From positions 3,472,001 to 3,536,000 of the forward strand of contig NZ_CP150235.1 in NCBI RefSeq assembly GCF_037974355.1: a DNA stretch of 64,000 nucleotides, in the 5' to 3' direction. Source of the stretch: Paenibacillus sp. FSL R5-0517. GTDB lineage: Bacteria > Bacillota > Bacilli > Paenibacillales > Paenibacillaceae. The notes below the pieces were generated by a model. The model was given only the letters and a program-made list of their open reading frames with translations, made no database searches and was not told the origin of the DNA. This document shows positions 27,033 to 35,919 of this stretch, piece after piece. The stretch's first letter is position 1. Every line of letters begins with the position of its first letter. The position numbers were made by a program, and so were the translations under genes.

Positions 27033-28775
27033 ATGATGATAAAAGTTGATAACCTATCCTTCTCGTTCCCGCAAAAGGAACTATATCAAGACATTTCATT
27101 TACGCTTGAAGAGGCACAACATTGTGCTTTCATAGGAACAAGTGGCAGTGGGAAAAGTACACTGATCGATATATTGATGGATCCGGAAAGATATTTGTTC
27201 GATGGCAAGTTAGAGATAGACCCCGATTGCAAAATCGGGTATGTGAGTCAGTTCTCGCAAGTCGATAACACGAAAGAAATGACTGTTTTTGAATATATCG
27301 GAGAAGAATTCATCAAGATACAAGATGAAATCACAGCCCTTTATGCGGAAATGGCAACTACATCGGATATGGATTCGCTGATGGATAAAGTTCAATTGGC
27401 TTTGGATGCCTTCCAGGCCATGGACGGGGATAATTTCGAAAACACCATTAATAAACAGCTAAATCTGGCTAACCTCATGAAGCTAAAAGACCTTGATGTA
27501 TCCGAATTAAGCGGCGGGGAATTCAAACTTATTCAAGTAATGAAGGAAATGCTGAATCGTCCAGACTTAATGATCATGGACGAACCCGATGTATTTTTAG
27601 ACTTTGAAAACCTGAACGCACTTAAAAAATTGATTAATACCCACAAAGGTATGCTGCTCGTTGTTACGCACAATCGCTATCTATTAAATCATTGTTTCAA
27701 TAAAATAATACACCTTGAAAACACGGAGATCCAAGAGTTTGATGGGCGATACATCGACTATAACTTCTCGCTGCTTCAGACGAAGATCGAGTTACAAGAA
27801 ATTGCAGTTGCTGAAGCTGAAGAAATTGAGAGATACGATCACATCATTGACAATCTTAGAGAGATCGCCACTTATAATTCGGAAGCCTCGAGAGGCAGAG
27901 CGTTAAAAGCCAGAGTCAGGTTTCAAGAGCGCTTGGAAGCACGTCGAATTAAAGAGCCCTTTGTCGATATCAAGCAGCCGAATATCCGTTTTGGCATCGA
28001 AAAGGAAATAGAAGACACCGTTGTGGTTAACGTCAATAACTATAGCGTTTCCTTTGACGAGTTGCTTTTGGACCATGTGAACTTTGAGATCAAATCGACA
28101 GATAAAGTAGCCCTGATCGGTCCAAACGGTACCGGAAAAACGACCTTACTCCGTGAAATCTTCCAAAACAATCAGGATTCCATTGAAATAAATGCTGATG
28201 CTACAGTGGCTTATTTATCTCAGTTTCAAGGTGAAATGCTTAAGGATTCGAATACCATACTAAATGACTTTATTGATGCCGGTTTTCAAACGTATGATGA
28301 GATTAGATCGCATCTTGTGCACTATGGCTTCGAAGGAGAAATCCTTGATCAGAAGATAGAGTCTTTATCTGGTGGAGAAAAAAACATGCTCCAATTGGCT
28401 AAAGTTGCTGCCAGTCAAGCGAGCGTATTGCTTCTTGACGAACCGACAAGCCATTTGGACATCTATAGCCAAATCGCATTGGAGAAAGCTATTGAGGACT
28501 ACAAAGGTGCGATTCTCATGATTTCTCACGATTTCTATTCGGTTGTAAATGGTATGGATTATGTTTTGATTATCGAGGACAAGACGATTACTAAAATGAG
28601 TATTCAAGAATTTAGAGAGATGATATATACGAGTCATTTTAATGAAGACTATCTTGAAACGGAACAAAAGAAAAAGTCTGTTGAACTGAAAATCGAAATG
28701 GCTCTGAAAGATACTAATTTTGAACTTGCAAAAAGTCTGGTAGATGAGCTGGAAAAGCTGATTAAGTTGCTTTAG
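27033..28775 (+). CDS. ABC-F family ATPase
   Basis: This protein of about 580 residues has two ABC domains in one chain and no transmembrane segment, the plan of ABC-F translation factors and ribosome-protection proteins. Domain 1 has Walker A GTSGSGKST, signature LSGGEFK and Walker B LMIMDEPDVFLD, where the usual DEPTNHLD Thr is Asp. Domain 2 has Walker A GPNGTGKTT, signature LSGGEKN and LLLDEPTSHLD. Between them is a charged helical linker (about 235-310). The C-terminus has a short helical extension. The start is one of two adjacent ATGs (27033 or 27036) after AAAGAAAGG. It may rescue stalled ribosomes or protect against antibiotics; the subfamily cannot be fixed by eye. Confidence 0.87.
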   Translation: MMIKVDNLSFSFPQKELYQDISFTLEEAQHCAFIGTSGSGKSTLIDILMDPERYLFDGKLEIDPDCKIGYVSQFSQVDNTKEMTVFEYIGEEFIKIQDEITALYAEMATTSDMDSLMDKVQLALDAFQAMDGDNFENTINKQLNLANLMKLKDLDVSELSGGEFKLIQVMKEMLNRPDLMIMDEPDVFLDFENLNALKKLINTHKGMLLVVTHNRYLLNHCFNKIIHLENTEIQEFDGRYIDYNFSLLQTKIELQEIAVAEAEEIERYDHIIDNLREIATYNSEASRGRALKARVRFQERLEARRIKEPFVDIKQPNIRFGIEKEIEDTVVVNVNNYSVSFDELLLDHVNFEIKSTDKVALIGPNGTGKTTLLREIFQNNQDSIEINADATVAYLSQFQGEMLKDSNTILNDFIDAGFQTYDEIRSHLVHYGFEGEILDQKIESLSGGEKNMLQLAKVAASQASVLLLDEPTSHLDIYSQIALEKAIEDYKGAILMISHDFYSVVNGMDYVLIIEDKTITKMSIQEFREMIYTSHFNEDYLETEQKKKSVELKIEMALKDTNFELAKSLVDELEKLIKLL

Positions 28776-28797
28776 ACAGCTAATTAGTTCATAAATT

Positions 28798-28840
28798 AAA
28801 TCCCCCTGTATGCGGATTAAACCGTATACAGGGGGATTTC
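28798..28840. terminator. Bidirectional terminator between convergent genes
   Basis: AAATCCCCCTGTATGCGG and CCGTATACAGGGGGATTT form an 18-bp stem around ATTAAA with one wobble. It ends the ABC-F gene and also faces the Gly/Pro-rich gene on the other strand. Confidence 0.85.
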
Positions 28841-28842
28841 TT

Positions 28843-29235
28843 CTAGAAACAGCTAAACGAGCTAATTCGCTGCAGATCAATGCCGGTGTATAACCAGAAG
28901 AAGCCATTCCAGCGGAACCCAGCCACCGAATTTCTACCTACAAATACCGGGTACATCCAGAAGCCGGGACCACGATCCGGCCAAATATATGTGTAACGAA
29001 ACAGACAGCCAGATATGGCTCTTGGATCAACTGCAAATAACGATGCGGGTTGCTGTGGAATGAATGATGGTGGCGGCCCGGTAGGTGCTTGCACGCCTTG
29101 TGGTCCACCGCCTCCACCACCGGGGAACGATGGCGGACCAGGCATTCCACCGGGTCCTCCTGGTCCCCCAGGTCCTCCGGGAAACCCAGGTCCACCAAAC
29201 CCTCCGCCAGGTCCAAAAGGAGGTAAAAATGTCAT
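28843..29235 (-). CDS. Gly/Pro-rich low-complexity protein with an aromatic C-terminal domain
   Basis: This 130-residue protein begins MTFLPPFGPGGGFGGPGFPG and has a collagen-like GGP/GPP tract up to about residue 60. A compact aromatic domain follows, with CLFRYTYIWPDRGPGFWMYP, VFVGRNSVAGFRWN and DLQRISSFSC. The minus-strand ATG at 29235 follows AGGAG with normal spacing, so translation in this frame is likely. Similar proteins occur in spore-forming Bacillales and are sometimes linked with the spore surface; that role is inferred only from composition. The conserved-looking C-terminal domain, with two cysteines, may be the functional part. No partner gene is adjacent. Confidence 0.7.
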   Translation of the reverse strand: MTFLPPFGPGGGFGGPGFPGGPGGPGGPGGMPGPPSFPGGGGGGPQGVQAPTGPPPSFIPQQPASLFAVDPRAISGCLFRYTYIWPDRGPGFWMYPVFVGRNSVAGFRWNGFFWLYTGIDLQRISSFSCF

Positions 29236-29364
29236 ATCACATCACTCCTGTTCATTAGTCTAATGTATTGTATGTAGGCCATTGAGCAGGGGAATGGGTG
29301 GGAGCCTATAGAAGGCCGCTAATTATAATGAAACGATCACAGCCGAAATGCTATTCCAGCAGTT

Positions 29365-30246
29365 CTAACTTTTAATAATATCTATAATTTGTTTTAGCGC
29401 CTTTTTGGCTTCAGGGATGGGGAATACCGGGAATACGTGATTCATTTTTGGATACTCGATATAATTGATATCTACAGATTGCCGGGCCGCTTTTTCTTTA
29501 AATTTACGTGCATCCGGAAGGAATAATTCATGGGTCCCGATAAACAGGGAGATTTTACCCAGATCTTTGATCTCGCCATGAAGCGGGCTGACCAGGTAGT
29601 GAGAGAGTGGCAGTTCACCTGCATATAATTTACCAGCTTCAACAAGCATGTCCCAGTTTAGCATGGGCTCATCATCAATCATTGCAATGACCTCGGGACT
29701 GCTCAATGTAATGTCAAGCCATGGGGATAACAGAATGATATCCTTGGGCTGAGGTAATCCTTGTTCTGCCAAATATTGCGCAAAGGCCAGCGTAAGGCCA
29801 CCGCCCGCAGAATCACCCATGATGGTGATATTTTGCGGTTTGGTTATTTTCAAGATATGCTGATAGATGTTCAACACACATGCAATTGCATCCCTACACT
29901 GATAGTTTGGCGCTTTTGGATACACTGATGCATACACCGTACAATTTAATTGCTCCGTCAATTGATTCAGGAAATGCCAGTGCCATGTCAGTGGCTGCTC
30001 AACGTATCCTCCGCCAGGCAAATATAGAACAACCCGTTCATCAGATTGAGTGTTGGATTTCATAATATAAGTATCTACGGGGAGGCTCTGATCCTTGGTA
30101 ATATTGTATTTGTGTTTAAGCTTCACAGGGACTTCATAGGGGACGCTATTACTCTTTCTACGTTCTTCCATAAATTCATGTACATTCATTTTTCTTTTCG
30201 TCATTTTGAGCAACAATTCTACAAGAAAACTTCGAATACTACGCAT
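29365..30246 (-). CDS. Alpha/beta-hydrolase, HSL-like esterase
   Basis: This 293-residue cytoplasmic esterase has the HSL/acetyl-esterase fold. The nucleophile elbow is GDSAGG, the acid region is in FIGTHELFLPDA, and the catalytic His is in MNHVFP. The oxyanion motif usually written HGGG is here LPGGGYV, with Pro replacing His. The ATG at 30246 is chosen because a perfect AAGGAGG site lies 9 bases upstream; an in-frame start further upstream lacks one. It is divergent from a LysR gene, its likely regulator. The substrate is unknown, probably a short-chain ester. Confidence 0.85.
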   Translation of the reverse strand: MRSIRSFLVELLLKMTKRKMNVHEFMEERRKSNSVPYEVPVKLKHKYNITKDQSLPVDTYIMKSNTQSDERVVLYLPGGGYVEQPLTWHWHFLNQLTEQLNCTVYASVYPKAPNYQCRDAIACVLNIYQHILKITKPQNITIMGDSAGGGLTLAFAQYLAEQGLPQPKDIILLSPWLDITLSSPEVIAMIDDEPMLNWDMLVEAGKLYAGELPLSHYLVSPLHGEIKDLGKISLFIGTHELFLPDARKFKEKAARQSVDINYIEYPKMNHVFPVFPIPEAKKALKQIIDIIKS

Positions 30247-30348
30247 ACTATCGACCTCCTTAGACAAATCATACTTGATTATAAGCATCAAATATATTTA
30301 ATAATATTTTAGTATCCTAAACAATTAATTAAGGATAGGAAGAATGAG

Positions 30349-31263
30349 ATGAATATTTCCCAGCTTCAATATCTAATATCTGCTGCACAATTCGGTTCAT
30401 TTACCAAGGCAGCAAGTGTACATCATCTAACCGTGCCAACAATCAGCCAATCCATCAAACAGCTTGAAGAAGAGATGGATACCATCATTTTTCACCGCAC
30501 CAAAAAGGGCGTTTCTCCGACAACAGAAGGGGAGTTGATCCTGAAACATGCAGCAGCTATTCTAAAAAATATAGACAGTATGCAGCAAGAATTGCTCATG
30601 TTAAAGGAAGATCATATGGAGAGCATTACGATTGCAACCATTCCCGGTTTTGTTCCGCAAGTCGTTCAGGCAACGTTAGAGCTAATGCAAAGTTATCCGG
30701 CGCTTAAGGTGCAGATGATTGAAGGAGATACTCAGACCGTCATGAAGCAAGTACAGGAAGGTTACGCGAACATGGGTTTATTATCCTACAGTAAAAGTCA
30801 ACAAAATTCTACGTTTGAATGGTTCCCGATCGTTGAGGGCAGTGCTGTAATCATTATGAATACAAGCTCACCACTGCGTTTTTTCAAAATGATATCTCCA
30901 GAAACCTTGGAGAACGAAGTGTTTGTTCTATATAAAGATGAACATATCGAAAATATTGCCCATGATCTGATGTCTGCAAGTGCTGGCAATCGAATATCTC
31001 TAATTACGAATAACACTGATGCGTTGGGTCAGATGGTTGTTAAGGGCAATGCGATTACAATTGCTCCCGATTTTATCGTTAATGCTTTGGCCTCCACCTA
31101 TAAGGAACAATTGGTCACGGTTCCAATCCAACAACTCGGCTCCGATAACAAACCCATACTGGGTAGAATTACAAAAGTGAATGAGCCAATCCCTATAATG
31201 GTTGAAGAATTTACAGCCAGACTTACGGATCTGGTTAATCATATTAGTCCCCAGATGAATTGA
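30349..31263 (+). CDS. LysR-family transcriptional regulator
   Basis: This 304-residue protein has the N-terminal winged HTH with LQYLISAAQFGSFTKAASVH and VPTISQSIKQLEEEM. The periplasmic-binding-like effector domain spans about 90-295. It is divergent from the HSL-type esterase with a 102-base AT-rich gap between start codons, the usual layout for LysR control of a neighbouring gene and its own promoter. The effector is unknown. The start is supported by AGGA upstream and by the position of the HTH. Confidence 0.9.
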   Translation: MNISQLQYLISAAQFGSFTKAASVHHLTVPTISQSIKQLEEEMDTIIFHRTKKGVSPTTEGELILKHAAAILKNIDSMQQELLMLKEDHMESITIATIPGFVPQVVQATLELMQSYPALKVQMIEGDTQTVMKQVQEGYANMGLLSYSKSQQNSTFEWFPIVEGSAVIIMNTSSPLRFFKMISPETLENEVFVLYKDEHIENIAHDLMSASAGNRISLITNNTDALGQMVVKGNAITIAPDFIVNALASTYKEQLVTVPIQQLGSDNKPILGRITKVNEPIPIMVEEFTARLTDLVNHISPQMN

Positions 31264-31285
31264 AGGACATACGGAGATATCGGCA

Positions 31286-31319
31286 TCAACTTTTCTGTGC
31301 TTCTCACAGGAAAGTTGAC
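31286..31319 (+). terminator. Hairpin downstream of the LysR gene
   Basis: TCAACTTTTCTGTG pairs with CACAGGAAAGTTGA around CTTCT. No T run follows, so termination efficiency is uncertain. Confidence 0.4.
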
Positions 31320-31409
31320 TCACACCATAAAGTGATATATTTTTATATCAAATGATAATTTAAGTTTTTATATTTTCACAAAATACGAAGAGATTGGACG
31401 GATGCAGCT

Positions 31410-32267
31410 ATGAAAATGCCTTCGAACATTAAATTAATGGTGGATAGCACTTCAGATTTATCAAAGCAACTGCTCGACCAGTACGATATCAGCGTTGTAC
31501 CTTTATATGTCGTTATGGGCGCTCAATCCTACAAAGATAATATAGATATCATGACTGGAGAATTGTATCGTCGCTCAGATGAAGAAGGCATCATTCCCAA
31601 AACAGCAGCGCCATCTCCAGCCGATTTCATTCATTATTTTGAAAAATCACTCAAAGAAGGCAAACAAATCTTATATATCAGTATGTCATCCAAGGTGTCT
31701 TCCACTAACCAGAATGCACATATTGCAGCATCCGAGCTACCGCATGGGCAGGTTCATATCGTGGATTCCATGCATCTGTCTGCAAGCTATGCCATGCTGG
31801 TGGTACGTGCGGCAAGGGCACTTGAAGAGGGTTGTTCGCTTGAACAAGTGATCAAGGATATTGAGAATGTACGAGAGAAGGTTAATATTGAGGTATTCGT
31901 GGACCGTCTGGATTATCTGTATAAGGGTGGACGAGTGAGCAGTTTACAGCATTTGATCGGGAATGTCCTTAAAGTCCGTCCTGTGCTGAATATTATTCAG
32001 GGAGAAGTGCGCTCTATTCGGAAGTATCGCGGGAAAATGGAAAAGGCTCTGGACGGAGTTGTTCAAAAAATTGTTAGCCGTAAAGATGAGATTTGTCCAA
32101 ACGTACTTATTATCGCTCAAACCTTTGCAGAGAAAATGACGGATAAACTGTATGCATCTCTGATGCAAACGAATCACTTTAAAGATATTATTCTTATTGA
32201 GGGCGGGTGTGTTATTGGCTCGCACACAGGTCCTGGTTCAATTGCTGTCAGTTATATCGATTTGTAA
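31410..32267 (+). CDS. DegV family protein (fatty-acid-binding, FakB-like)
   Basis: This 285-residue protein has the DegV signature: IKLMVDSTSDLSKQLLDQYD at the N-terminus, KTAAPSPADF, the middle RLDYLYKGGRVSSLQHLIGN and the end GSHTGPGSIAVSYI. DegV/FakB proteins hold a fatty acid and present it to the kinase FakA for phosphorylation; whether this copy does so is inferred. It stands alone between a LysR gene and the sulfur island and ends at a strong terminator. Confidence 0.92.
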   Translation: MKMPSNIKLMVDSTSDLSKQLLDQYDISVVPLYVVMGAQSYKDNIDIMTGELYRRSDEEGIIPKTAAPSPADFIHYFEKSLKEGKQILYISMSSKVSSTNQNAHIAASELPHGQVHIVDSMHLSASYAMLVVRAARALEEGCSLEQVIKDIENVREKVNIEVFVDRLDYLYKGGRVSSLQHLIGNVLKVRPVLNIIQGEVRSIRKYRGKMEKALDGVVQKIVSRKDEICPNVLIIAQTFAEKMTDKLYASLMQTNHFKDIILIEGGCVIGSHTGPGSIAVSYIDL

Positions 32268-32312
32268 AACTCCATGTGACAGCTTTTTTCAGAATATCGG
32301 AGTAGAGATTAG

Positions 32313-32340
32313 CCAACCACCTAAGTGGTTGGTTTTTTTT
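32313..32340 (+). terminator. Terminator of the DegV gene
   Basis: CCAACCAC-CTAA-GTGGTTGG followed by eight T residues is a classic intrinsic terminator. Confidence 0.9.
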
Positions 32341-32394
32341 ATATTCAGAACCTTTATTCCAGAATTTAAGTGATATCTCCTATCTAGTGAAGTG

Positions 32395-32437
32395 TTGACA
32401 AAAACAAATGATCTTTGTATTATACCCATAGGGGTAT
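32395..32437 (+). promoter_or_regulatory. Sulfur-operon promoter with CstR-type operator
   Basis: TTGACA (32395-32400), a 17-base spacer and TATTAT (32418-32423) form a near-consensus promoter. The palindrome ATACCC-ATA-GGGGTAT (32422-32437) overlaps the -10 and start region. This is the type of site bound by CsoR/CstR repressors, and the repressor gene lies within the island at 36459. Confidence 0.8.
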
Positions 32438-32555
32438 ACGTATTAATCTCCTGTTTATAACGGAGTGCAGAGCCATTTCTGAAGAAAAACATATCATTCG
32501 TTGCTCTGTTCTAATGCTTGTCTTATTCATAATCATATTGGAGGAGGTCGTTACA

Positions 32556-33125
32556 GTGTCCGAAATTAAAGTAGATCAAACCATTGATTGCAAGGGGCTT
32601 GCGTGTCCTATGCCGATCGTAAGAACGAAAAAGGCTATCGATCAACTTGATGCTGGTCAAGTTATTGAAATACAAGCTACAGATAAGGGTTCTCTCGCGG
32701 ACATCCAAGGCTGGGCCAAAAATACAGGTCATCATTATCTGGGAACATTAGAGGATAATGACGTTCTTAAACATTATGTTCGCAAAGCGAGTGCGACCGA
32801 AACCAAAGAAGAGAAGAAACATCCATATGTCATTTCAACTGATGAATTACAGAAAAAACTTGCAGATCATGAGAAGGTGACTGTACTGGACGTACGTGAA
32901 CCTGCTGAATATGCATTTAATCGAATTGCGGGAGCCATTTCTATTCCGCTTGGTGAACTCGAGAACCGAATCCAGGAGCTTAATCAGGAAGATGATATTT
33001 ATGTTGTATGCCGAACCGGCAATCGTAGTGATCTGGCTTGTCAATTTCTTACCGAAAAAGGATTCAAAAAAGTAAATAATGTAGAGCCAGGCATGACTGG
33101 CTGGACAGGGCCAACAGAAAAATAA
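32556..33125 (+). CDS. TusA-rhodanese fusion protein (CstA-like)
   Basis: This 189-residue cytoplasmic protein joins a TusA domain (about 1-75, sulfur-carrier C17 in CKGLACPMP) to a rhodanese domain (about 90-188, active-site loop CRTGNRS with C152). Such fusions pass persulfide sulfur between carriers; the staphylococcal relative CstA has an additional rhodanese unit. A GTG start at 32556 is chosen because GGAGGAGG lies just upstream; the open frame further 5' runs through the promoter and operator. It is the first gene of the sulfur island. Confidence 0.9.
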   Translation: MSEIKVDQTIDCKGLACPMPIVRTKKAIDQLDAGQVIEIQATDKGSLADIQGWAKNTGHHYLGTLEDNDVLKHYVRKASATETKEEKKHPYVISTDELQKKLADHEKVTVLDVREPAEYAFNRIAGAISIPLGELENRIQELNQEDDIYVVCRTGNRSDLACQFLTEKGFKKVNNVEPGMTGWTGPTEK

Positions 33126-33155
33126 ATAACAATTAAAAAATCGGAGGTAATAACA

Positions 33156-33551
33156 ATGAGTACAAAAGTGGCTATTATTGCAAGCAATGGTGGGATGTTC
33201 GATGCATACAAAGTGTTTAATATTGCTACCGCTTCAGCAGCAACTGAAGCAGAGGTTGCCATTTTCTTCACATTTGAAGGATTAAACTTGATTCATAAGC
33301 AAGCCCATCACCAGCTGCCGCTCCCGGCAGGAGCTGAACATATTGCTGAAGGCTTTACAAATGCAAATGTTCCATCTATTCCACAGCTCGTAGAAATGGC
33401 TCAGGAGTTGGGAGTCAAAATTATAGCTTGTCAAATGACGATGGATGTAATGAACCTGACCAAAGAAGACTTTATCGATGGGATTGAGGTCGGCGGAGCA
33501 GTCACTTTTCTAGATTTTGCGAAGGATGCCAATGTTACATTGTCGTTCTAA
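33156..33551 (+). CDS. DsrE/DsrF-like sulfur-transfer protein
   Basis: This 131-residue protein has the DsrE2-type fold: VAIIASNGGMFDAYKVFNIA at the start, the AIFFTFEGLNL strand, and the conserved Cys (C92) in KIIACQMTMDVM that would carry a persulfide. It lies 30 bases after the TusA-rhodanese gene with its own GGAGG site. It probably relays sulfane sulfur between TusA and rhodanese partners. A second member of the family is encoded at 35920. Confidence 0.9.
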   Translation: MSTKVAIIASNGGMFDAYKVFNIATASAATEAEVAIFFTFEGLNLIHKQAHHQLPLPAGAEHIAEGFTNANVPSIPQLVEMAQELGVKIIACQMTMDVMNLTKEDFIDGIEVGGAVTFLDFAKDANVTLSF

Positions 33552-33582
33552 TGAGCTTGCAGGATGAAAGGGGAAACTAGCA

Positions 33583-34719
33583 ATGGAATTAAGAACAATG
33601 ACGGCAAAGGAACTAACTACTATTGTCTTGGCTAAAGAAGAAATATTTATCCTTGATGTTCGGAATGAAACAGATTTCAACGATTGGAAGATTGAAGGAT
33701 ACGGTGTAGATATCGTGAACATTCCTTATTTTGATCTGTTAGACGGCGTTGATGATGCACTCGACAAGATTCCTGATGGGAAAAAATTGCTTGTTGTTTG
33801 TGCAAAGGAAGGCTCTTCCAAATTTGTGGCAGAACAAATTGTTGAAGCTGGCAGAAGCAACGTCTATTACCTTGAAGGCGGCATGAAATCATGGAGTGAA
33901 CATCTGGAACCCGTCAAAGTTGGCGAATTGAAGGATGGAGGTTCATTGTTTCAGTTCGTAAGAGTTGGGAAAGGCTGTTTGTCTTATATGGTTATTTCGG
34001 GGGGAGAAGCCGCAGTGATTGACACCCTGCGGATGACGGAAGTGTTTGAACAGTTTGCAAGAGAGCAAGGAGTACAAATTAAACACACACTGGATACACA
34101 CCTGCATGCCGATCATATTTCAGGCGGACGAAAATTAGCTGAGCATACGGGTGCCACTTATTGGCTGCCTCCAAAAGATGCAACGGAAGTTACTTTTAAT
34201 TATGAGAAGCTTGAAGAAGGGCGTGACATCAAGGTCGGCAGCACAACGATTCAAATTCAGCCCATTTACTCTCCCGGACACACCATCGGAAGCACATCCT
34301 TTATTATAGATAACCAATATCTGTTGACCGGCGATATCCTGTTCATTGAATCGATTGGTCGTCCTGATCTGGCGGGTCTTGCAGAGGATTGGGTAGGTGA
34401 TCTTCGTGAAACACTTTATACACGATATAAAGTACTTTCTTCAGAGCTTATCGTCCTGCCTGCACACTTTGGAAAAGTAACGGAGCTCGGGGAAGGCGGC
34501 CGAGTTATGGCGAAACTTTCTGATTTGTATCAAAAAAATCCGGGCCTTAACATTGGTGATGAGCAAGATTTCCGTCGCACGGTGACCAAGAATCTTCCAC
34601 CTCAACCGAATGCGTATCAGGAGATCCGGCAGACAAACATGGGTAAAATTACACCCGATGAAGATAAACAACGTGAGATGGAAATTGGTCCCAACCGCTG
34701 TGCCGTGCATGACAATTAA
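33583..34719 (+). CDS. cstB: Rhodanese-metallo-beta-lactamase persulfide dioxygenase (CstB-like)
   Basis: This 378-residue protein has an N-terminal rhodanese-like domain (about 1-110, with C73 in VVCAKEGSS) and then a metallo-beta-lactamase domain. The latter carries THLHADH (H173, H175, D177, H178), SPGHTIGS and TGDILF, the pattern of ETHE1/persulfide dioxygenases. A short C-terminal tail contains a Cys in NRCA. The order differs from canonical staphylococcal CstB, which begins with the lactamase domain. It would oxidise low-molecular-weight persulfides to sulfite or thiosulfate, using iron and oxygen. The TauE exporter downstream fits removal of the sulfite. Confidence 0.88.
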   Translation: MELRTMTAKELTTIVLAKEEIFILDVRNETDFNDWKIEGYGVDIVNIPYFDLLDGVDDALDKIPDGKKLLVVCAKEGSSKFVAEQIVEAGRSNVYYLEGGMKSWSEHLEPVKVGELKDGGSLFQFVRVGKGCLSYMVISGGEAAVIDTLRMTEVFEQFAREQGVQIKHTLDTHLHADHISGGRKLAEHTGATYWLPPKDATEVTFNYEKLEEGRDIKVGSTTIQIQPIYSPGHTIGSTSFIIDNQYLLTGDILFIESIGRPDLAGLAEDWVGDLRETLYTRYKVLSSELIVLPAHFGKVTELGEGGRVMAKLSDLYQKNPGLNIGDEQDFRRTVTKNLPPQPNAYQEIRQTNMGKITPDEDKQREMEIGPNRCAVHDN

Positions 34720-34734
34720 AAGGAGGAACATGAG

Positions 34735-34962
34735 ATGAAAACAGATATGACTGTAGATACGAAAGGATTGGCATGTCCTATGCCGATTGTTAAAGCAAAG
34801 AAAGCACTGGATAGTCTGGAAGCCGGACAGATCATGGAAGTCCTGTCTACGGATAAAGGTTCCCTTAATGACTTTCAGGCTTGGGTGAAGCAAACGAAAC
34901 ATGAATTGATTTCTCATGAGGAAAAGGATGGAGTGTATACGTTTTACGTTCGAAAAATCTAA
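34735..34962 (+). CDS. tusA: TusA-family sulfur carrier protein
   Basis: This 75-residue protein is a single TusA domain with C14 in GLACPMP, the persulfide-carrying residue. The remainder is VKAKKALDSLEAGQIMEVLS and a DFQAWVKQTKHE segment. It closely resembles the N-terminal domain of the fusion at 32556, so one may derive from the other. It starts 15 bases after the dioxygenase behind AAGGAGG and would shuttle sulfane sulfur inside the island's pathway. Confidence 0.93.
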   Translation: MKTDMTVDTKGLACPMPIVKAKKALDSLEAGQIMEVLSTDKGSLNDFQAWVKQTKHELISHEEKDGVYTFYVRKI

Positions 34963-35020
34963 ATCACTACAATAAGCGAACACGCAGTAGGAAGCCGGGC
35001 AAATGTTCGCGTGTTTAAAA

Positions 35021-35044
35021 CTGGCTTAATTCAGATTAAGCCAG
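35021..35044 (+). repeat. Perfect hairpin in front of the TauE gene
   Basis: CTGGCTTAA-TTCAGA-TTAAGCCAG is a 9-bp perfect stem ending just before the AAAGGAGG site of the next gene. It has no T run and may shape intercistronic RNA stability or translation. Confidence 0.45.
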
Positions 35045-35060
35045 GGAAAGGAGGAGAACT

Positions 35061-35855
35061 ATGGATTTCCTCATGTTGATCATTATGATCACTCTTGGCT
35101 TAATCGGGTCCTTTTTCTCAGGGTTGTTAGGGATCGGTGGGGCCATTATTAACTATCCGCTATTGCTGTATGTACCTCCACTATTCGGGGTAGCTCATTT
35201 CACAGCTCATGAGGTTTCTTCAATTAGCATGTTTCAGGTTTTCTTTGCTTCGCTTGCAGGCGTTCTGGCATTTCAGAAAAACAGCAAAGGAAAGCTGGAG
35301 CCACCCGTCATTCATAAGGGACTCGTTGTTTATATGGGAAGCGGGATTCTGGCAGGAAGTCTGATCGGAGGATATATATCGGGATTGCTTCAAGGAGATG
35401 TTATTAACCTGATCTACGGCATTCTTGCTTTGTTGGCAGTTATACTGATGCTGATTCCTCGCAGGGGCTCGGATAATATACAAGATCATCTTCAATTTAA
35501 TAAAATCATCGCGGTTGTGTCAGCGTTTATCGTGGGTATTGTCTCGGGAATTGTCGGTGCGGGCGGGGCGTTCATTCTCATTCCCATCATGCTCACCATT
35601 CTTAAAATACCGACACGTACGACCATCGCTTCTTCACTTGCCATCGTCTTTATCTCAGCCATCGGCGGGGTAATTGGAAAGCTTACTGGCGGACATATTC
35701 CTTTATGGCCAACTTTATTTACAGTCGTAGGAAGTTTGATCGGTGCTCCTCTAGGATCCAAAATCAGTTCCAAAATCAATGTCAAGGTGCTTCAGTATGG
35801 ACTCGTTGTATTGATTGCGCTGACAGCCGTGAAAGTTTGGTCAACAATTCTTTAG
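35061..35855 (+). CDS. tauE: TauE/SafE-family sulfite exporter
   Basis: This 264-residue membrane protein has about eight hydrophobic segments and the duplicated TauE/SafE motif: GLLGIGGAIINYPLLLY near the N-terminus and GIVGAGGAFILIPIML in the middle. In CstR-type operons the partner exports sulfite or related sulfur oxyanions made by the persulfide dioxygenase, and the same role is inferred here. It follows TusA in the same orientation with a strong ribosome site. Confidence 0.92.
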   Translation: MDFLMLIIMITLGLIGSFFSGLLGIGGAIINYPLLLYVPPLFGVAHFTAHEVSSISMFQVFFASLAGVLAFQKNSKGKLEPPVIHKGLVVYMGSGILAGSLIGGYISGLLQGDVINLIYGILALLAVILMLIPRRGSDNIQDHLQFNKIIAVVSAFIVGIVSGIVGAGGAFILIPIMLTILKIPTRTTIASSLAIVFISAIGGVIGKLTGGHIPLWPTLFTVVGSLIGAPLGSKISSKINVKVLQYGLVVLIALTAVKVWSTIL

Positions 35856-35919
35856 AGGAGCGAAACACATTCTCAAGATATTGTAATTTATGTATTCAAG
35901 AAAGCGGGGATTAAGATTA

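Noticed and set aside
29015..29263. Plus-strand ORF rich in Pro/Gly opposite the Gly/Pro-rich gene
   Set aside because: It is the mirror of a GGN/CCN repeat on the other strand. The minus-strand frame has a proper ribosome site and a structured C-terminal domain, while this one has neither.
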